Below are positions 7,957 to 10,676 of a DNA stretch of 10,676 nt, piece after piece. Position 1 is the stretch's first letter. Every line of letters begins with the position of its first letter. Below the pieces are notes generated by a model that worked only from the letters and a program-made list of their open reading frames with translations, did no database searches and had not been told where the DNA came from. Position numbers and translations under genes: made by a program. This stretch comes from Pseudomonadales bacterium (lineage in GTDB: Bacteria; Pseudomonadota; Gammaproteobacteria; Pseudomonadales; Azotimanducaceae): the NCBI GenBank assembly GCA_007128525.1, contig SKXG01000429.1:1-10676 (forward strand), given 5' to 3'.

Positions 7957-8013
7957 GGCCTGCAGGCCCACGCAAAGGGCGGCCATCTTAAACAAGAGGC
8001 CGAGGCGACACAA

Positions 8014-9360
8014 TCAGGCTTTGGCGAGTTCTGCAACCTGGGAGGCCAGCGACTCCGCTACCGACCGGATGCGCCCTTCGTCCTGACCTTCGACCATGAC
8101 CCGCACCAGTGGCTCGGTTCCGGACGGCCGCAGCAGGATACGCCCGGCATCACCCAGACCCGCCTCGGCAAGCCTGACGGCCTCGCAGACCTGGCCATTT
8201 GACGCAATGGCGGCGGGCGCAGCCACCGGCACATTGATCATCACCTGCGGCATCCGCGTCATGCCCTGCCGCACCTCGGACAGCGGCCTGTCCGCATGGC
8301 TAAGCGCCACCAGCACCTGCAGCGCAGACACAATGCCGTCGCCGGTGCTGTTCAGATCCAGGCAGACGATGTGGCCGGAGGACTCACCGCCCAGCAGCCA
8401 GCCGCGCTCGCGCAGCGCTTCCAATACATGCCGATCACCAACTTGAGCCCGATGGAACTTAAGACCCAGACCCTCAACCGCCTGTTCAAGACCCAGGTTC
8501 GACATCAAGGTACCCACCACACCGCCGGTCATCAGGCCGGCGCGTTGCCGGTGGCGCGCGATCAGATACAACAGCTCATCGCCGTCCAGCACGCTGCCCT
8601 TCTCATCAACCATCACGACGCGGTCACCGTCTCCGTCGAACGCGATACCCAGGTCTGCACCACGCGCCACGACTTCCGCCTGCAATTGCTCCGGATGGGT
8701 CGAACCGCAGCGGTCATTGATGTTCAGGCCATTCGGCTCCGCCGCAATAACACTGACTTCCGCGCCCAGCTCGGAGAAGACGCCCGGCGCCACGTCATAG
8801 GTGGCGCCATTGGCACAATCGAGCACGACCTTCAGACCACTGATTCGGAAACCACGGTCCACCGACGCCTTGCAGAATTCGATATAGCGACCGCGGGCAT
8901 CTTCGATGCGCTGCGCCTTGCCGATCTGTTCTGAACTGACACAGCGCAGCGGTTTGTTCAGCTCGGCCTCGATAGCCAGTTCCACCTCGTCCGGCAGCTT
9001 GTTGCCAGCACTGTCAAAGAACTTGATGCCGTTGTCGTAGTACGGATTGTGCGAAGCACTGATGACGATACCGGCATCGGCGCGCAGAGTGCGTGTCAGA
9101 TAGGCCACTGCCGGCGTCGGCATAGGACCGAGCAGGCGAACGTCAACGCCCGCCGAGGCGAGCCCGGCCTCAAGCACAGACTCCAGCATATAGCCCGACA
9201 CCCGGGTGTCCTTGCCAATCAGAATACGGCGCCGGCCGCCAGCGGCGAACACGCGACCTGCAGCCCAACCCAGATGCAGACAGAAGTCCGGCGTGATTGG
9301 CGGCGTGCCGACCCGGCCTCGTATGCCGTCGGTGCCAAAGTATTTCTTTTCAGTGCTCAC
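8014..9360 (-). CDS. glmM: Phosphoglucosamine mutase
   Basis: GlmM converts glucosamine-6-phosphate to glucosamine-1-phosphate, a step toward UDP-N-acetylglucosamine for peptidoglycan and lipopolysaccharide. It has 448 aa, against 445 in E. coli. The N-terminus [14 protein letters not shown] is diagnostic for GlmM. The phosphoserine loop SASHNP is at 101-106 with the phosphorylated serine at S103. The metal-binding DGDGDR is at 242-247, GESSGH at 325-330, and the phosphate-binding RPSGTEP at 411-417. The start is GTG at 9360-9358, preceded by GAGGGG eight bases upstream. This ribosome binding site overlaps the folP stop codon, so the two genes are likely coupled. The folP-glmM order is conserved in gammaproteobacteria. 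Confidence 0.98.
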   Translation of the reverse strand: MSTEKKYFGTDGIRGRVGTPPITPDFCLHLGWAAGRVFAAGGRRRILIGKDTRVSGYMLESVLEAGLASAGVDVRLLGPMPTPAVAYLTRTLRADAGIVISASHNPYYDNGIKFFDSAGNKLPDEVELAIEAELNKPLRCVSSEQIGKAQRIEDARGRYIEFCKASVDRGFRISGLKVVLDCANGATYDVAPGVFSELGAEVSVIAAEPNGLNINDRCGSTHPEQLQAEVVARGADLGIAFDGDGDRVVMVDEKGSVLDGDELLYLIARHRQRAGLMTGGVVGTLMSNLGLEQAVEGLGLKFHRAQVGDRHVLEALRERGWLLGGESSGHIVCLDLNSTGDGIVSALQVLVALSHADRPLSEVRQGMTRMPQVMINVPVAAPAAIASNGQVCEAVRLAEAGLGDAGRILLRPSGTEPLVRVMVEGQDEGRIRSVAESLASQVAELAKA

Positions 9361-9372
9361 TGCGCTGTCCCC

Positions 9373-10239
9373 TCAGCCATCGAAACGGGCCGGATCGCGC
9401 AATGCTGTGCACATCAGCAATGCGTCACGCGTCTCGGCCACATCATGCGTGCGCACAATAGCAGCGCCACGCGCCACCGCAAGCACAGCTGCGGCCAGAC
9501 CGGCAGGCACGCGTTCCCCAACGTCCCGCCCCACAATACGCCCCAGCATGCTCTTGCGCGACATGCCGACGAGCAGCGGCACGTTCAGCGATTGCAGCTC
9601 CGCCAGTCGATCCAGCAACTGCAAATTGTGGGTCAGGGATTTGCCAAAGCCGAAGCCGGGGTCAACAAGCAGCCGGCTGCGATCGATACCGGCATCCAGG
9701 CAGGCCTGCACACGGCCTTGCAGAAATCTGCACACGTCGCTGACGACGTCTCGATAGCGGGGATCAACCTGCATGCTGTCCGGCTCACCCTGCATGTGCA
9801 TCAGGCACAGGCCGGCATCGAGACTGGCTGACAGCGCCAGCATGCCTGGTGCCTGCAGCGCCCGTACGTCATTGATCAGCGTGGCGCCGGCCTCGACCGC
9901 AGCGCGCGCCACCTCCGGTTTGCTGGTGTCGACCGAGATGACGACGTCAAGTCGCGACAGTCGCTCGATAACCGGAACAACCCGCGCCAACTCTTCCGCA
10001 ACACTGACGGGTGTCGCGCCCGGACGCGTCGATTCACCACCGACATCCAGTATGGCTGCGCCGTCTTCGACCATCCGTGCGGCCGCATCCGTCACCAGCG
10101 CCAGATCCCAGCGGCCCTGCTGCAGATATTTCGCGCCGTCCGAAAAAGAATCGGGCGTCATGTTGATGACGCCCATGATCTGAGGGGTATCGAGTGGCAG
10201 CCGGCGGGGGCCACAGTGCAGTGCCGGCACCCCGCTCAT
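9373..10239 (-). CDS. folP: Dihydropteroate synthase
   Basis: FolP joins p-aminobenzoate to 6-hydroxymethyl-7,8-dihydropterin pyrophosphate in folate synthesis and is the target of sulfonamides. It has 288 aa from the chosen ATG, against 282 in E. coli. Family motifs are MGVINMTPDSFSDG (22-35), VGGESTRPG (66-74), ISVDTSKPEV (101-110), INDVRAL (122-128), LMHMQG (146-151), DPGFGFGK (193-200), GMSRKS (225-230) and RTHDV (263-267). The SFSDG and STRPG loops have the common wild-type residues. The frame is open upstream to 10413, but that part overlaps ftsH. The ATG at 10239 gives a family-like N-terminus (LHCGPRRLPLDTPQIMG), though its ribosome binding site is weak. It begins 37 nt after the ftsH stop and ends 12 nt before glmM. 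Confidence 0.96.
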   Translation of the reverse strand: MSGVPALHCGPRRLPLDTPQIMGVINMTPDSFSDGAKYLQQGRWDLALVTDAAARMVEDGAAILDVGGESTRPGATPVSVAEELARVVPVIERLSRLDVVISVDTSKPEVARAAVEAGATLINDVRALQAPGMLALSASLDAGLCLMHMQGEPDSMQVDPRYRDVVSDVCRFLQGRVQACLDAGIDRSRLLVDPGFGFGKSLTHNLQLLDRLAELQSLNVPLLVGMSRKSMLGRIVGRDVGERVPAGLAAAVLAVARGAAIVRTHDVAETRDALLMCTALRDPARFDG

Positions 10240-10276
10240 CGGCCGCAGTGGTTCAGCATCGACATGACTGCGCCTG

Positions 10277-10676
10277 TCAGTGCTCTTCGGCCGGGCCACC
10301 AATGCCCGGTGCAGGACCTTTACCTTTCTTGTCCTGCTCTCCGGATTGCTCCGAACCCAGGTTGCCTGAACCTGCATCGGGGTCCGGGTCTGACGGTGGA
10401 CGCGGCTCAACACCAGCCATAATGTCCTGGAGCTGATCGCTGTTCAGCGTTTCGTACTCAATCAGCGCTTCCGCCATCGCTTCCAGCTTGTCACTGTTCT
10501 CTTCCAGGATGGTGCGCGCGCGCTCATAGCATTCATCGATGATCCGGCGCACTTCCTGATCGATCAACTTGGCTGTCTCTCCCGACATATGGCTGCCGCC
10601 ACCGCGACTGCCCGCATTCATGCCGACGAAGACTTCACCGTCATCCTCGTCATACTTCAGCGGACCAAGCGCATCC
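10277..10676 (-). CDS. ftsH: ATP-dependent zinc metalloprotease FtsH, C-terminal end
   Basis: The last 133 codons of ftsH are present; the rest lies beyond the right edge. FtsH is a membrane-anchored AAA+ protease that degrades unassembled membrane proteins and regulators such as LpxC. The visible part starts within the M41 peptidase domain, with LGPLKYDEDDGEVFVG. It continues through the conserved helical stretch MSGETAKLIDQEVRRIIDE, then YERARTILEENSDKLEAMAEALIEYETL. It ends in a flexible tail rich in Pro, Gly, Asp and Lys (about the last 42 residues). The AAA+ domain and the HEXXH zinc site are outside the window. The frame runs to the window edge, so the methionine at 10621 is internal. 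ftsH-folP-glmM is a conserved gene order. Confidence 0.96.
   Translation of the reverse strand, partial: DALGPLKYDEDDGEVFVGMNAGSRGGGSHMSGETAKLIDQEVRRIIDECYERARTILEENSDKLEAMAEALIEYETLNSDQLQDIMAGVEPRPPSDPDPDAGSGNLGSEQSGEQDKKGKGPAPGIGGPAEEH

Noticed and set aside
7985..8013. Possible tpiA promoter: TTGTGT, 17-nt spacer, TAAGAT.
   Set aside because: The -35 box matches consensus at only three of six positions and the -10 box at four. In a gap within a co-directional cluster this is close to chance.
10240..10413. N-terminal extension of the folP frame to 10413.
   Set aside because: Most of it overlaps the ftsH 3' end and it would make the enzyme about 60 residues too long. The ATG at 10239 gives a normal dihydropteroate synthase start.

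Overview
This window looks like an ordinary, highly conserved piece of a gammaproteobacterial chromosome. The DNA is GC-rich (near 60% by eye). Every gene lies on the minus strand, so transcription runs from the right edge to the left. In transcription order the content is: ftsH (only its 3' end), folP, glmM, tpiA, secG, tRNA-Leu(GAG), initiator tRNA-fMet(CAU), rimP, nusA, infB, rbfA, truB, and the first codons of rpsO. From memory this is the order seen in Pseudomonas and related high-GC gammaproteobacteria. It differs from E. coli in having tpiA between glmM and secG, and in lacking argG between the two tRNA genes. The protein sequences (two-repeat NusA C-terminus, long charged IF2 N-terminus, SecG and RimP type) support a gammaproteobacterium. 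I cannot name a genus.

Right half (10676 to 6704): the FtsH protease tail is followed by three biosynthetic genes and a translocase subunit. These are dihydropteroate synthase (folate), phosphoglucosamine mutase (UDP-GlcNAc for peptidoglycan and LPS), triosephosphate isomerase (glycolysis) and SecG. Gaps of 3 to 68 nt suggest one transcript that also carries tRNA-Leu 33 nt after secG. glmM starts with GTG. tpiA is best read as starting with TTG behind a good Shine-Dalgarno sequence.

Centre (6703 to 6288): a near-consensus sigma-70 promoter (TTGACC, 17 nt, TATAAT) sits directly upstream of the initiator tRNA. Two intrinsic terminators follow the tRNA, and then rimP begins. I see no second promoter before rimP. 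The region therefore resembles the metY-rimP-nusA-infB operon head, where readthrough of terminators feeds the operon and NusA could control its own synthesis.

Left half (6287 to 1): rimP, nusA, infB, rbfA and truB are tightly packed (gaps of 6, 36 and 13 nt, then a 4-nt ATGA overlap). They encode 30S maturation factors, a transcription elongation/termination factor, initiation factor IF2 and a tRNA pseudouridine synthase. A 136-nt gap with several inverted repeats then leads to rpsO (ribosomal protein S15).

I found no mobile element, CRISPR array, defence gene, pseudogene or unrecognised gene, and nothing that amounts to a new system. The points most worth a second look are regulatory or RNA-level: the tandem terminators before rimP-nusA, the U1-U72 end of the initiator tRNA, the tpiA start codon, and the structured rpsO leader.
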